DNA of 33,790 nt. Source: Lawsonibacter sp. GTDB taxonomy: Bacteria > Bacillota > Clostridia > Oscillospirales > Oscillospiraceae. The notes beneath the pieces are model-generated. The model worked only from the letters and a program-made list of their open reading frames with translations, was not told the DNA's origin and made no database searches. The stretch lies in contig JAAWIE010000016.1 in assembly GCA_022796195.1 (NCBI GenBank), forward strand, positions 1 through 33,790, read 5' to 3'. Below are positions 1 to 6,950 of this stretch, one piece after another. How positions within the stretch are numbered: position 1 is the stretch's first letter; every line of letters begins with the position of its first letter. The translations under genes were made by a program, and so were the position numbers.

Positions 1-347
1 AGCCCCATATTTTTGGGGCCGAAGGAGATATCCTTGTACACCGTCTCCTCAAAGAGCTGATACTCTGGGTATTGGAACACCAGCCCTACCTGGAACCGGG
101 TCCGCCTGGTGACCTTGGGGTCGGACCAGATGTCGGTGTCTTGGAACCGTACCTGTCCCGAAGTGGGCTTGAGCAGGGCGTTCAGGTGCTGGATGAGGGT
201 GGATTTGCCCGACCCGGTGTGGCCGATGATGCCTAAATACTCGCCGGGGTAGGCGCAGAAATCGACGCGGTCCAGCGCGGTGTGCTCAAAGGGGGTTCCG
301 GCGGAATAGGTGTGAGTGAGGGTTTTGGTCTCAATAATAGGCTGCAT
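1..347 (-). CDS. ecfA2: ECF transporter ATPase EcfA2, partial (3' end outside window)
   Basis: This is the N-terminal 115 residues of an energy-coupling-factor ABC ATPase. The Walker A motif GHTGSGKST lies at about residues 42-50 and the Q-loop [10 protein letters not shown] at about 90-99; the rest runs off the left edge. EcfA2 pairs with EcfA1 on the cytoplasmic face of EcfT and powers vitamin or metal uptake by exchangeable S components. The ATG at 347 is preceded by a TAAGGATG-like ribosome site. It lies 105 bases downstream of ecfA1 on the same strand, so the two are probably cotranscribed, with ecfT likely next beyond the edge. The EcfA2 assignment rests on gene order and the QYPEYQLF sequence, which differs from the QNPDNQIV of its partner. 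Confidence 0.93.
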   Translation of the reverse strand, partial: MQPIIETKTLTHTYSAGTPFEHTALDRVDFCAYPGEYLGIIGHTGSGKSTLIQHLNALLKPTSGQVRFQDTDIWSDPKVTRRTRFQVGLVFQYPEYQLFEETVYKDISFGPKNMG

Positions 348-452
348 AGAGATACATCCTTACACATAGAATGGTACACGCCCCAAAGGGGTCGCGTCCG
401 TGGGGGCAGCTCGAACAATCAGGCAGGAATGGCGGGCAGATGAGATCCGCCC

Positions 453-1301
453 TTATACGGGTTGCAGCAATTGGAACAGTGCCTGAGCGCACTCCTCGTC
501 GCTCAGGGCGTCCAACGGCACGTCACAGCCGGCCTGACGCAGTTCCCAGAGCAGAGACACCGTCTGAGGGACGGTCAAACCGACCTGCTGCAACTCCTCC
601 ACCCGGGAGAAGACTGTTTTCGGCGCACCGTCGGCCACCACCTTGCCCTTTGCCATGACCACCAGACGGTCCGCCTGCGCGGCCTCGTCCATATGGTGGG
701 TGATGAGGACAACGGTTACACCCCGTTCCCGGTTCAGGGTTTTGATGGTGCGCAGAACATCGTTTCGTCCGATGGGGTCCAGCATGGCGGTGGGCTCGTC
801 CAGAACGATGCACCGGGGACGCATGGCGATCACGCCGGCAATGGCCACCCGCTGTTTCTGCCCCCCCGAGAGGAGGTGGGGGGCGTGTTCCCGGTAGCCG
901 TACATGTTGACGGCTTTCAGCGCGTCGTCCACCCGCTGGCGAATCTCGCTGGGGGGAACGCCCAGGTTTTCAGGAGCAAAAGCAACGTCTTCCTCCACCA
1001 CATTGGCAACGATCTGGTTATCCGGATTTTGGAAAACCATGCCAACGGTGCGCCGGAGCTCCAGCAGGCGGTTTTCGTCGGTCGTATCAATGCCGTCCAC
1101 ATAGACCGCTCCGCCAGAGGGGAGCAGTATGGCGTTCATGTGCTTCGCCAGGGTGGATTTGCCCGACCCGTTGTGGCCCAGCACGGCGACAAAGGTGCCC
1201 TCCTCAATGTCCAGACTCACCCCGTCCAATACGACAGGGGTGACCCCCTCGGCGGCGGGGTAGGAGAAGCGGAGGTCTTTCGTTTGTATGATAGCGGACA
1301 T
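453..1301 (-). CDS. ecfA1: ECF transporter ATPase EcfA1
   Basis: This 282-residue ABC ATPase is full length for the family. It has Walker [10 protein letters not shown] (42-50), a Q-loop FQNPDNQIV (about 90-98), signature LSGGQ (144-148), Walker B CIVLDEP (164-170) and a switch-histidine region THH near 201-203. QNPDNQ is typical of EcfA1 (CbiO-type) subunits. With EcfA2 and EcfT it forms the shared energising module of group II ECF importers. The ATG at 1301 follows a GGAGGG site, and a strong promoter lies at 1337-1365 on the same strand. No substrate-specific S component is in the window, so the cargo cannot be named. The last ~60 residues look like the usual EcfA C-terminal extension. Confidence 0.95.
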   Translation of the reverse strand: MSAIIQTKDLRFSYPAAEGVTPVVLDGVSLDIEEGTFVAVLGHNGSGKSTLAKHMNAILLPSGGAVYVDGIDTTDENRLLELRRTVGMVFQNPDNQIVANVVEEDVAFAPENLGVPPSEIRQRVDDALKAVNMYGYREHAPHLLSGGQKQRVAIAGVIAMRPRCIVLDEPTAMLDPIGRNDVLRTIKTLNRERGVTVVLITHHMDEAAQADRLVVMAKGKVVADGAPKTVFSRVEELQQVGLTVPQTVSLLWELRQAGCDVPLDALSDEECAQALFQLLQPV

Positions 1302-1336
1302 AGCAGTCCCTCCGATATCTCGAAAAGTAACGCTGT

Positions 1337-1365
1337 ATTATACCATTACATAGGGTTTTCGTCAA
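1337..1365 (-). promoter_or_regulatory. Sigma-A-type promoter for ecfA1-ecfA2
   Basis: Read on the minus strand, TTGACG (1365-1360) is followed after 17 bases by a perfect TATAAT (1342-1337). Transcription would start about 30 bases upstream of the ecfA1 ATG. No operator or riboswitch-like leader fits in such a short 5' UTR. Confidence 0.88.
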
Positions 1366-1371
1366 TGAAAA

Positions 1372-1404
1372 AGACAATAAAAAAGCTCCCTTGTGGAGGG
1401 AGCT
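1372..1404 (-). terminator. Rho-independent terminator after the methyltransferase gene
   Basis: AGCTCCCT (1384-1391) pairs perfectly with AGGGAGCT (1397-1404) around a 5-base loop. Read on the minus strand, the hairpin is followed by a T-rich run (1383 down to about 1372). It lies just past the stop at 1457 and just upstream of the ecfA1 promoter, so it separates the two transcripts. Confidence 0.85.
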
Positions 1405-1456
1405 GAGACGAAGCAACTGTGCTGGGCGGGCTGTACGCAATGGAAATCGGTTCCGA

Positions 1457-2326
1457 TTAACTGGATGCTCGGGTCCAGCGTCCGGTGGCCCCGCAGGGGA
1501 GAACCAGGCCGGTTTGTGTAACGGGCAGGCCCAGTTCGTCAGAGACGGTGTGCCCGCCGAACTTTTTGGAGATCAGTGTTTCCAGAATGTAGGTGACCAC
1601 GCTGGGGGCCAGCCCGGTGGTGTAAGAGTTGAGGATGAGAAACAGCGGTTCATCGGACAGCACACCGCTCACCAGCTCCACAAAGGGGTAGAGGTTTTCC
1701 TCCAGCTTCCACACCTCGCCCGTAGGGCCGCGGCCGTAGGAGGGTGGGTCCATGATAATGGCGTCGTACTTCCGGCCCCGGCGAATCTCCCGCTCTACAA
1801 ATTTTCCGCAGTCGTCCACAATCCAGCGGATGGGGGCGTCTTCCAGTCCGGAGCTTTTGGCGTTCTCCCTGGCCCACTGCACCATCCCTTTCGCAGCGTC
1901 CACATGGCAGACACAGGCCCCGGCGGCGGCGCAGGCCACCGTGGCCCCGCCGGTGTAGGCGAAGAGGTTCAGTACATGGATCGGACGGCCCGCGTTTCGA
2001 ATCTGATCCATAGCGAAGTCCCAGTTGGCGGCCTGTTCGGGAAACAGGCCGGTGTGCTTGAAGTTCATAGGCTTTATGTTAAAGGTGAGGCCGCTGTAGG
2101 AGACGGTCCACCGCTCTGGCATAGACCGGTTCTGCCACTGCCCGCCTCCGGTGGAGGAACGGGCATACCGCCCTGCGTTTTTCTTCCAGCCTGGGTGAGA
2201 CCGGGGGGTGTTCCAGATTGCTTGAGGGTCGGGCCGGACCAGAAGCTGGTTTCCCCAGCGTTCCAGCTTTTCCCCCCGGCCGCAGTCGATTAGTTCGTAG
2301 TCCTTCCAATTGCCGGACAGCCACAT
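1457..2326 (-). CDS. Class I SAM-dependent methyltransferase, RlmI/RlmK-related (predicted RNA methyltransferase)
   Basis: The 289-residue protein has a Rossmann methyltransferase core: SAM-binding motif I NLFAYTGGA (about 120-128) and a catalytic-type motif DPPSYGRG (about 193-200). DPP[SYF] motifs are typical of enzymes methylating bases in RNA or DNA, and the sequence resembles the SAM domain of 23S rRNA cytosine methyltransferases of the RlmI type (Methyltrans_SAM family). No separate PUA domain is evident, so substrate assignment stops at 'probable rRNA'. I chose the ATG at 2326 because GGGAGG lies nine bases upstream; the ATG at 2347 has no such site. The gene has its own promoter (2366-2395) and terminator. 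Confidence 0.85.
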   Translation of the reverse strand: MWLSGNWKDYELIDCGRGEKLERWGNQLLVRPDPQAIWNTPRSHPGWKKNAGRYARSSTGGGQWQNRSMPERWTVSYSGLTFNIKPMNFKHTGLFPEQAANWDFAMDQIRNAGRPIHVLNLFAYTGGATVACAAAGACVCHVDAAKGMVQWARENAKSSGLEDAPIRWIVDDCGKFVEREIRRGRKYDAIIMDPPSYGRGPTGEVWKLEENLYPFVELVSGVLSDEPLFLILNSYTTGLAPSVVTYILETLISKKFGGHTVSDELGLPVTQTGLVLPCGATGRWTRASS

Positions 2327-2365
2327 GGTATATGTCCTCCCTGTCAAATGATGGTCTTTTCTGCC

Positions 2366-2395
2366 AGTATATCATTCCAAGTGGGGGGCCGTCAA
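2366..2395 (-). promoter_or_regulatory. Promoter of the RlmI-like methyltransferase gene
   Basis: On the minus strand, TTGACG (2395-2390), an 18-base spacer and TATACT (2371-2366) form a good sigma-A-type promoter about 40 bases upstream of the chosen ATG at 2326. The ATG at 2347 would lie only about 19 bases from the -10 box, which further favours the 2326 start. Confidence 0.8.
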
Positions 2396-2414
2396 TAAAA
2401 TATCGGTGAGGTGA

Positions 2415-2443
2415 TTGTAATTTGCTTCGGAGTGTGATAAAAT
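2415..2443 (+). promoter_or_regulatory. Promoter of the DivIVA-like gene
   Basis: TTGTAA (2415-2420), a 17-base spacer and TAAAAT (2438-2443) form a plausible sigma-A-type promoter. The -10 box lies within the dyad at 2433-2449. It is divergent from the methyltransferase promoter, with about 20 bases between the two -35 boxes. Confidence 0.68.
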
Positions 2444-2449
2444 ATCACA
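2433..2449. promoter_or_regulatory. Candidate operator: perfect 7-bp dyad over the -10 box
   Basis: TGTGATA-AAA-TATCACA is a perfect 17-base dyad. It covers the predicted -10 (2438-2443), and a further half-site ATCACAG follows at 2454-2460. This position suits a repressor that blocks RNA polymerase. The protein is unknown; the arms look like CRP/FNR-type TGTGA/TCACA, but the spacing is N7 rather than N6. Confidence 0.5.
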
Positions 2450-2500
2450 GATAATCACAGGAAACGACGGCCTGCGGGCTGTTTGAGAGGTGCGAGAAAC

Positions 2501-3214
2501 ATGGACCATCCCTTCCGCTCCGCCGCTGTGGGCGGCTTTAACAGACAGGATGTGCTCTCCTTTTTGGAGGAGCAATCCAAACAGGCCGCTCAAGCGCAGA
2601 AGCAGTTACAGGATCAGCTGGATGAGGCAAACCGCCAGGTGGAAGCCCTGCGTCAGGAACGGGACGGGCTGAGCGGAACGCTGGACGAGACCCAGCGCCA
2701 GCTGGAGACCGCTTGTCAGACGCGAAACAGCTTGGAGCTGCTGTTAAAACAGACAGAACAGGACTTGGCGGACTGCCGGGCCGGGGCGGAGCAGACCACC
2801 CGGGCGCTGGAGCGGGTCCGCCAGGAGCGGGATGAGGCCAAAGCCAGATTGGAGACTCTGCGGCCTGACGCGCAGGCGTATATTCAGCTGAAGGAGCGCA
2901 CCGCCGGCCTGGAGCTGGAGGCTCATCGCCGCGCTCAGTCCATTCAGGAGAAAGCGGATTACAATGCGCAGAAGCTGCGCCGGCAGATGGAACAATGGCT
3001 GCAGCGCATGGGCCGGGAGTATGAAGCTCTGCGTACTCAGGTAGAGACCACAATCTCCCATACCCTCAGTGAGCTGAACCAGGCAGAGGAAAATTTGGGA
3101 AAGGTGAGCGCACTGGTGGCCGAACAGGAGAGCGTTTTTGAGGGGATTAAAAAGGTTTACCATGAGACCGACCTGAGCCGTGTGGAAGCCCCTATGCCAA
3201 TTGAAGAGGAATGA
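2501..3214 (+). CDS. DivIVA-domain-like coiled-coil protein
   Basis: The 237-residue protein begins with a short segment (about 1-25; FRSAAVGGFNRQDVLSFLEE) resembling the membrane-binding N-terminus of DivIVA/GpsB proteins, in which a hydrophobic/Arg stretch precedes GY/GF-x-x-x-x-V. A long coiled coil rich in Q, E, R and L follows to about residue 220. DivIVA-type proteins mark curved membrane at poles and septa and recruit division or wall-synthesis factors. This one stands alone, not in the sepF-ylmG-divIVA cluster, so it may be a paralogue. I chose the ATG at 2501, with GAGAGGTG eight bases upstream; an in-frame TTG at 2483 would overlap that site. A strong hairpin terminator follows. Confidence 0.72.
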   Translation: MDHPFRSAAVGGFNRQDVLSFLEEQSKQAAQAQKQLQDQLDEANRQVEALRQERDGLSGTLDETQRQLETACQTRNSLELLLKQTEQDLADCRAGAEQTTRALERVRQERDEAKARLETLRPDAQAYIQLKERTAGLELEAHRRAQSIQEKADYNAQKLRRQMEQWLQRMGREYEALRTQVETTISHTLSELNQAEENLGKVSALVAEQESVFEGIKKVYHETDLSRVEAPMPIEEE

Positions 3215-3215
3215 G

Positions 3216-3242
3216 AAACGGCCCGCCGAAAGCGGGCCGTTT
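3216..3242 (+). terminator. Hairpin terminator after the DivIVA-like gene
   Basis: AAACGGCCCGC (3216-3226) pairs perfectly with GCGGGCCGTTT (3232-3242) around a CGAAA loop, two bases after the stop codon. The 11-bp GC-rich stem is strong, although the T-run is short (TTT). Confidence 0.8.
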
Positions 3243-3278
3243 CAGACGCTTCAAGAGGCGGCGGCACACAGAGCGCCA

Positions 3279-3341
3279 GACCCCCCTCATCCGTCACGGC
3301 TTCGCCGTGCCACCTTCCCCCTTTTGGGGGAAGGCTTTTTT
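3279..3341 (+). repeat. Two-hairpin intergenic element with terminator-like second hairpin (probable interspersed repeat)
   Basis: Two hairpins sit in tandem: CACGGC-TTC-GCCGTG (3295-3309) and CCTTCCCCC-TTTT-GGGGGAAGG (3313-3334). The second is followed by CTTTTTTC, a classic terminator tail. The upstream arm CCCCCCTCATCCGTCACGGC and the CCACCTTCCCC block resemble, from memory, short interspersed palindromic elements common in gut Ruminococcaceae/Oscillospiraceae genomes. Copy number cannot be judged from one window. A possible degenerate relative of the second hairpin lies at 16264-16288. Confidence 0.6.
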
Positions 3342-3456
3342 CGTATTCTCATAATTGGCAAAAAATTTAAAGCCGTAAAAATGCACTGAAAACGAACTGG
3401 AATTCAGACCGTTGGGTATGCTCTTCTTGTAGGAAACTGAAACGGAGGAGAGCATT

Positions 3457-3633
3457 ATGGTTGATAAGACTCATTTAAGTATCCGGATGGATGACCGGTT
3501 GCACGACAAATTTCGCTATGTCGCAGGTGCGGAGGGCCGCTCTATGAGCGGTCAGATTTTATACCTGATTCAAAAGTGTATCCGGGAGTTCGAAAAAGAA
3601 CATGGGGTAATTCCGGAGGACGAATTAAAATGA
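3457..3633 (+). CDS. Arc-type ribbon-helix-helix DNA-binding protein, 58 aa
   Basis: This small gene encodes 58 residues beginning MVDKTHLSIRMDDRLHDKF. The alternating polar/hydrophobic strand HLSIRMDD, then a helix, a glycine-containing turn (GAEGRSMSG) and a second amphipathic helix (QILYLIQKCIREFEKEHG) match the Arc/MetJ ribbon-helix-helix fold. Such proteins dimerise and insert the beta-strand into the major groove. The ATG at 3457 follows GGAGGAG. Its TGA stop overlaps the next ATG (ATGA at 3630-3633), so translation of comF is coupled to it. The target is unknown; autoregulation of this RHH-comF unit would be typical. No toxin gene accompanies it, so an antitoxin role is not supported. 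Confidence 0.82.
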   Translation: MVDKTHLSIRMDDRLHDKFRYVAGAEGRSMSGQILYLIQKCIREFEKEHGVIPEDELK

Positions 3634-4295
3634 GCGTTGGAGAAAAGATGCTGGATTTGCTGTTTCCGCCCAAATGCCCCTTCTGCCAGAAGATTCTGGA
3701 CAACCCCCGTGCTCCGCTATGCCGGTCATGCCACCCCAAGCTGCCCTGGCTGGAGGGAAAAGCGGGGGAGCGGAAAATTGACTTTACAGACGGATGTTTT
3801 TCACCTTTGGCATACCGGGACTTGGTGCCCGAGGCAATCCAACGCTACAAATTCAGCCGGGTGAAGGCGCTGGGCAGGCCCTTTGCCGCCCTGATGGCCC
3901 GGTGTCTGGACAGCCAGCGGCTGGAGGGTGTGGATTTGATCTGCTGGGCCCCGCTGTCCAAAAAACGCAGAAGAGAGCGCGGGTTTGATCAAGCGGAGCT
4001 GTTAGCCCGGGAAGTGGGCCGGCTGCTGTCCATCCCTGCGGCCCCCGTCCTGCAAAAGACGCGGAATACCGCGCCCCAGTCCGGGCTGGAGGATGAGTAC
4101 GCCCGCCGGGCCAACGCCCGGGGCGTTTACAGGCTGGCCACCGGGGTTGCGCTGTCAGGAAAACGTGTGGTGCTGGTGGACGATGTGGTTACCTCAGGGT
4201 CTACCCTCAGCGAGTGCGCGGCGCTGCTGCATCAGGGCGGAGCCAGTCAGGTATTTTGTCTGACTCTGGCGCAGGCTAGAAAGGACCGCGTGTGA
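3630..4295 (+). CDS. comF: ComF family protein (phosphoribosyltransferase-like)
   Basis: The protein has 221 residues, normal for ComF. An N-terminal zinc-binding motif CPFC...CRSC (C16, C19, C31, C34) is followed by a type I phosphoribosyltransferase fold with PRPP loop VLVDDVVTSGST (181-192). ComF homologues (B. subtilis ComFC, GntX) are needed for DNA uptake or use of DNA as nutrient; the enzymatic reaction is not settled. I chose the ATG at 3630, which overlaps the RHH stop and has GGAGGA nine bases upstream. An in-frame ATG at 3576 lies inside the RHH gene and lacks a site. No ComFA helicase gene is adjacent, and the coupling to an RHH regulator is the unusual point. Confidence 0.88.
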   Translation: MSVGEKMLDLLFPPKCPFCQKILDNPRAPLCRSCHPKLPWLEGKAGERKIDFTDGCFSPLAYRDLVPEAIQRYKFSRVKALGRPFAALMARCLDSQRLEGVDLICWAPLSKKRRRERGFDQAELLAREVGRLLSIPAAPVLQKTRNTAPQSGLEDEYARRANARGVYRLATGVALSGKRVVLVDDVVTSGSTLSECAALLHQGGASQVFCLTLAQARKDRV

Positions 4296-4356
4296 AAGGC
4301 GGTTCATTCTTCCAGATTGCCACCCGAAAAAAGGGGAAAATTGTTGGAAAAAACGG

Positions 4357-4385
4357 TTGAAAACCGGGGACACTCAGGTTATAAT
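4357..4385 (+). promoter_or_regulatory. Sigma-A-type promoter for mreB/mbl
   Basis: TTGAAA (4357-4362), a 17-base spacer and TATAAT (4380-4385) make a near-consensus promoter. The transcript would carry about 68 bases of leader with a small hairpin, CCGCC (4405-4409) with GGCGG (4417-4421), before the ribosome site TAAGGTGG (4445-4452). Confidence 0.88.
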
Positions 4386-4460
4386 ACAAAGTGGCGTTTA
4401 AGTGCCGCCATTCTGCGGCGGTTAGGAAATAATAACTAAATTTGTAAGGTGGAACTGATC

Positions 4461-5492
4461 ATGGGTTTCTTTAGTAAGGATATTGGGATTGACTTGGGCA
4501 CCGCCTCGGTTCTGGTATATATTAAGGGGAAGGGCATTGTACTGCGCGAGCCCTCTGTGGTGGCGATGGATAAGAATACCGGCAAGCTGTTGAAGGTGGG
4601 CACCGAGGCCCAGGCTATGCTGGGCCGGACCCCTGGCAATATTGTGGCGATGCGTCCCCTGCGGGAGGGCGTGATCTCTGACTATGATATGACCGAACGT
4701 ATGTTGAAGGAGTTTATGAAAAAAGTGACTTCCTTCTCTCTCTTCAAACCACGTTTGCTCATCTGTGTCCCCTCCGGCATTACGGAAGTCGAAGAGCGCG
4801 CTGTAGTAGACGCAGGGATTCAGGCGGGTGCCCGCCGGGCCTACCTAATTGAGGAGCCGGTTGCTGCCGCCATTGGAGCGGGCATCGACATCACGAAGCC
4901 GGACGGCCATATGGTAGTGGACATCGGCGGCGGTACTGCCGATATTGCGGTAATCTCCTTGGGCGGCGTGGTGGAATCCGCCTCTATCAAAGTGGCTGGC
5001 GATAAGTTCGACGAGGCCGTGGTGAAATACATCCGCCGCAAGCACAATGTTCTCATCGGAGACCGCACCGCCGAGGAATTGAAAATGAATATCGGCTGTG
5101 TGTTCCCCCGCCCGGAGGAAATTTCTATGGAAATCAAGGGCCGCTGCCTGATGACCGGTCTGCCCCGGGTGTTTAACGTTACCTCAAGCGAGATGATCGA
5201 GGCGTTTGAAGAGACATCGAATTCCATTTTGGAGGCCATTCACAGCGTTCTGGAGCGTACTCCTCCGGAACTGGTGGCCGATATTTCCACCAACGGTATT
5301 GTCATGACCGGCGGCGGCTCCCTGCTGTGGGGTTTCGACCAGCTGGTTCAGGCCCACACGGGCATCGAAACTCATGTCGCCGACGACGCGATCTCCTGCG
5401 TGGCCTTTGGCACTGGCAAGAGCCTGGAGAGCTTGGACCATATGCAGGACGGTACGATGAACCTGTCCCGGCGCAAACAGATGAATTATTGA
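4461..5492 (+). CDS. Rod shape-determining actin homologue, MreB/Mbl family
   Basis: The 343-residue bacterial actin is full length. It shows phosphate-1 motif DIGIDLGTA (7-15), phosphate-2 motif VVDIGGGTAD (152-161) and adenosine motif MTGGGS (282-287). MreB/Mbl filaments bind the inner membrane and organise the elongasome that inserts lateral wall. The short MGFFSKDIG N-terminus resembles Mbl/MreB of Firmicutes. mreC and mreD are not adjacent, so this is probably an Mbl-like paralogue, and I give no symbol. The ATG at 4461 has TAAGGTGG at good spacing; the GTG at 4449 overlaps that site. It has its own promoter and ends in a hairpin before an MscS channel gene. Confidence 0.92.
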   Translation: MGFFSKDIGIDLGTASVLVYIKGKGIVLREPSVVAMDKNTGKLLKVGTEAQAMLGRTPGNIVAMRPLREGVISDYDMTERMLKEFMKKVTSFSLFKPRLLICVPSGITEVEERAVVDAGIQAGARRAYLIEEPVAAAIGAGIDITKPDGHMVVDIGGGTADIAVISLGGVVESASIKVAGDKFDEAVVKYIRRKHNVLIGDRTAEELKMNIGCVFPRPEEISMEIKGRCLMTGLPRVFNVTSSEMIEAFEETSNSILEAIHSVLERTPPELVADISTNGIVMTGGGSLLWGFDQLVQAHTGIETHVADDAISCVAFGTGKSLESLDHMQDGTMNLSRRKQMNY

Positions 5493-5493
5493 G

Positions 5494-5523
5494 AAAACAG
5501 CCGGCTTTTTGGCCGGCTGTTTT
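5494..5523 (+). terminator. Hairpin between mreB/mbl and mscS
   Basis: AAAACAGCCGGC (5494-5505) pairs perfectly over 12 bp with GCCGGCTGTTTT (5512-5523) around a 6-base loop, immediately after the stop codon. A T-rich end suggests termination. The next gene has no clear promoter in the 18 bases that follow, so partial read-through must express it, or its promoter lies inside mreB. Confidence 0.78.
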
Positions 5524-5541
5524 CCTAAGGAGGAAACGGCT

Positions 5542-6366
5542 ATGAAAACTGTGGAGGAGGTTCTGCAAACAGTAGGGACAGCGGTAGGGGCAAAGGATCT
5601 GACGCTGTGGGGACTGCTGCGGGTGGCGGTCATTGTCCTCGCCGGCTGGCTGATCATCAAGCTGTTGATGAGGACGGCGGACCGTCTGCTTGACCGGAGC
5701 AAGGCGCTGGCCCCGGTTAAGATGTATATTCGCTCCGCTCTGCGGGTTTTTCTCTGGTTTTTGCTGGCCTTGATGCTGGCCGGGACCCTGGGTGTGGAGG
5801 TTACCTCCATCATCGCTATGCTCAGCGTGGTGGGGCTGGCGGTCTCTCTGGCGCTGCAAAATACCTTGGGAAATCTGGCCGGCGGGCTGGTCCTGCTGGT
5901 GGCGAAGCCCTTCGTGGTGGGAGACTATGTGGAGGCCGATGGGATTAACGGCACCATCGCTGCAATTGATTTGGCCTACACTACCTTTATTACTCCGGAC
6001 AACAAGAAGATTTTCGTCCCAAACAGCCAGCTCTCCGCCACAAAAATTACCAATTACAATACTTTAGGACGGCGTAGGATGGATGTGAAGTTTACTGCCT
6101 CTTACGATGCCCCCACCGCTCAGGTGCGCACTGCGATTGAAGCCGCTCTGTCCGCTGTGCCAGGCGTTCTGGACGACCCTGCGCCGGTGATTTATGTGTC
6201 CGAGTATCAGGCGAGCAGTATCGAGTATCTGACCCGCCTGTGGACCGAATCCGGCGACTACTGGGATGTGTACTATGCTCTGCTGGAGGGGGTGCGGGAG
6301 TCCTTTGCCCGCCATGGGGTGGAGATGACCTACGACCACCTCAATGTTCATATTGTAGAGCGGTAA
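5542..6366 (+). CDS. Small-conductance mechanosensitive channel, MscS family
   Basis: The 274-residue protein is the size of classic MscS. Hydrophobic segments occur near 22-45 and 60-80. They are followed by the glycine/alanine-rich pore helix (VVGLAVSLALQNTLGNLAGG, about 100-119) and the beta domain with PFVVGDYVEADGINGTIAAI and PNSQL, as in MscS. A soluble C-terminal cage domain ends at VHIVER. The heptameric channel opens under membrane tension to release solutes during hypo-osmotic shock. The ATG at 5542 follows AAGGAGG; an upstream in-frame start lies inside the preceding terminator hairpin. It sits directly behind mreB/mbl, tying wall-shape and turgor genes together. Confidence 0.92.
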   Translation: MKTVEEVLQTVGTAVGAKDLTLWGLLRVAVIVLAGWLIIKLLMRTADRLLDRSKALAPVKMYIRSALRVFLWFLLALMLAGTLGVEVTSIIAMLSVVGLAVSLALQNTLGNLAGGLVLLVAKPFVVGDYVEADGINGTIAAIDLAYTTFITPDNKKIFVPNSQLSATKITNYNTLGRRRMDVKFTASYDAPTAQVRTAIEAALSAVPGVLDDPAPVIYVSEYQASSIEYLTRLWTESGDYWDVYYALLEGVRESFARHGVEMTYDHLNVHIVER

Positions 6367-6375
6367 TGGTCTGCG

Positions 6376-6852
6376 TTATGGCTGGGCCAGTCCGTGAAGA
6401 AAGCCGTCCAGCTGAGGGGAGAGGACTTCGCCGCCCACTACGGTGTTTTTGCGAATCAGCAGATTTGCCTGTACTCCTGTTTCGCCAGTGGGATAGTTGA
6501 GCACCTCGTAGGTGTAACGTTTTACTCGTTTACCGGCGTATTTCTCCAGGTCGAAGCCTTGCTGGGACTGGAGAGCTAAGTAATCCTGGTAGCTGTCGTC
6601 CATCTCTTCTGGGATGAGCAGTTCTTGTGTAGAGATGGGTTCTTCCGAGACCTGCCAGCCGTAGGCAGACAGGTAGCTGATTCGGTCTTGATTGGTCTTG
6701 ATTCCTTTGGCGCTGGGAATGGCGGAGGCGGATGCCTCCCGGCTGACAGCTTGGCCGAAGTTCAGAGCGATGGCGCAGCAGCACAGCAGTGCCGCCGCAG
6801 CTACCCCAAAAGTCAGCTTTCGTTTGGGCATTTTTGCGGTCATAATCAACAC
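6376..6852 (-). CDS. DUF4830-type exported or membrane-anchored protein of unknown function
   Basis: The 158-residue protein has a basic start (KMPKRK), one hydrophobic segment (about 13-32, LTFGVAAAALLCCCAIALNF) and an extracytoplasmic domain. Features such as KTNQDRISYLSAYGWQV, IPEEMDDSYQDYLALQSQQG, YTYEVLNYP and LDGFLHGL are, from memory, those of the DUF4830 family of Firmicutes. No biochemical role is known to me. AAGGAG lies nine bases from a GTG at 6852, which fixes an unusual GTG start; the ATG at 6843 is too far. The gene converges on mscS with only nine bases between stop codons and no clear terminator. Confidence 0.72.
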   Translation of the reverse strand: MLIMTAKMPKRKLTFGVAAAALLCCCAIALNFGQAVSREASASAIPSAKGIKTNQDRISYLSAYGWQVSEEPISTQELLIPEEMDDSYQDYLALQSQQGFDLEKYAGKRVKRYTYEVLNYPTGETGVQANLLIRKNTVVGGEVLSPQLDGFLHGLAQP

Positions 6853-6950
6853 GGCGTATCTCTCCTTCCATGGGCTTGTTCTCGTTTTAAGGTATGCGTA
6901 TGGGAGAAGGGATATGTCACGTTCTATGATGAGAAAAAGGAGGGGACGCT

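Noticed and set aside
462-1406. Long open frame (314 codons) antisense to ecfA1
   Set aside because: It is a shadow of the clearly identified ATPase in GC-rich sequence; no ribosome site or recognisable domain.
2433-2449. Calling the dyad a CRP site
   Set aside because: The half-sites resemble CRP, but the spacing is seven bases rather than six and CRP-type regulation is not established for this lineage; I keep it as an unassigned operator.
2372-2593. 73-codon minus-strand frame over the DivIVA-like promoter
   Set aside because: It overlaps two good divergent promoters and has no family resemblance.
3457-4295. RHH-ComF as a toxin-antitoxin pair
   Set aside because: ComF has intact zinc and PRPP motifs of a housekeeping family, and nothing suggests toxicity.
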